In this document: positions 63,770 to 64,000 of the stretch, one piece after another
How the letters are laid out: each line of letters starts with the position of its first letter
Numbering within the stretch: the first letter of the stretch is position 1
NCBI GenBank assembly: GCA_012861695.1
Contig: JAAOOA010000026.1
Coordinates: 15,571,937 to 15,635,936, forward strand
Reading direction: 5' to 3'
DNA: 64,000 bases
Source of the DNA: Trematomus loennbergii
Lineage: Eukaryota; Chordata; Actinopteri; Perciformes; Nototheniidae
Translations under genes and position numbers: made by a program
Notes under the pieces: generated by a model
What the model was told of the DNA's origin: nothing
Seen by the model: the letters and a program-made list of their open reading frames with translations, nothing else
The model's database searches: none

Positions 63770-64000
63770 AAAGGTGAACCAGGCTGGGAGCCGGTTCAAT
63801 AAATTAGTAGGGTGAAACGGGCAACAGAGTCAATTAGCTAAGGAATAGTTGTCGGAGGAGTGTTTTTAGGGGTGAGGACTCAGGCAGATGCAGAGATAAA
63901 GAGCGAGCTAATTCAATTAATGAGTTTGATGCTGTTCCTCCCATTATCACAGCTAGTTAAAAGTGCTGGAGCGTGGCGGCGCTGCAAACCGAGTACAAGA
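63770..64000. promoter_or_regulatory. Candidate conserved non-coding element at window edge
   Basis: The unique stretch carries agtcaattagctaaggaat, gagctaattcaattaatgag and cacagctagttaaaag, i.e. repeated AATTAG/AATTAAT cores. It may continue past the window. Unverified. Confidence 0.27.

Larger units (their letters stand above)
59386..64000 (-). other. 3' part of a TMEM132 upstream intron
   Basis: No exon encoding the N-terminal family region was found here, so the intron extends beyond the window. Candidate conserved regulatory stretches lie at 60890-61200 and 63770-64000. Confidence 0.75.

Overview
The window reads as vertebrate nuclear DNA, almost certainly from a ray-finned (teleost-type) fish. 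It is AT-rich and mostly non-coding, with GT-AG introns, TG microsatellites, several hAT-type DNA transposons and repeat sequences typical of fish genomes. There is no sign of operons, CRISPR arrays or prokaryotic genes.

One host gene dominates: a member of the TMEM132 family (single-pass, Ig/cohesin-like neural adhesion proteins) on the minus strand. Seven consecutive coding exons can be placed by splice sites, codon phase and family sequence. In transcript order they are 59385-59242, 38212-38023, 23665-23522, 18274-18067, 13796-13484, 8800-8609 and 8141-7064. Together they encode about 757 residues: the C-terminal two thirds of the ectodomain, the transmembrane helix and the cytoplasmic tail. 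The first exons (about 330 residues) lie beyond position 64000. The paralogue (B, C or D branch) could not be settled by eye. As written, the reading frame breaks three times: once in a C run in exon 18067-18274 and twice in the tail. All three are single missing bases, and family sequence continues on both sides of each. Base-calling error or a recent loss allele would both fit.

Layout: 1-1870, intergenic with nothing recognised. 1871-4147, a 2.26 kb hAT (Charlie-like) transposon with perfect ends, a perfect 8-bp target duplication and a transposase ORF broken by one in-frame stop and probably one slip in a poly-A run. 4148-7063, 3' UTR/intergenic. 7064-59385, the TMEM132 gene. Its introns hold two non-autonomous hAT elements (14770-15381 and 23930-24641), a LINE-like 3' tail, a decayed transposon ending 25 bp from a splice donor, a two-copy repeat family with an attached long hairpin, a roughly 380-bp tandem duplication, microsatellites and several stretches that look like conserved non-coding elements. 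59386-64000 is the start of a further upstream intron.

I found no convincing new multi-gene system. The items most worth checking are the frame breaks in an otherwise intact gene, the near-intact hAT with its internal hairpin, and the hairpin-bearing repeat at 25.0-25.7 kb.
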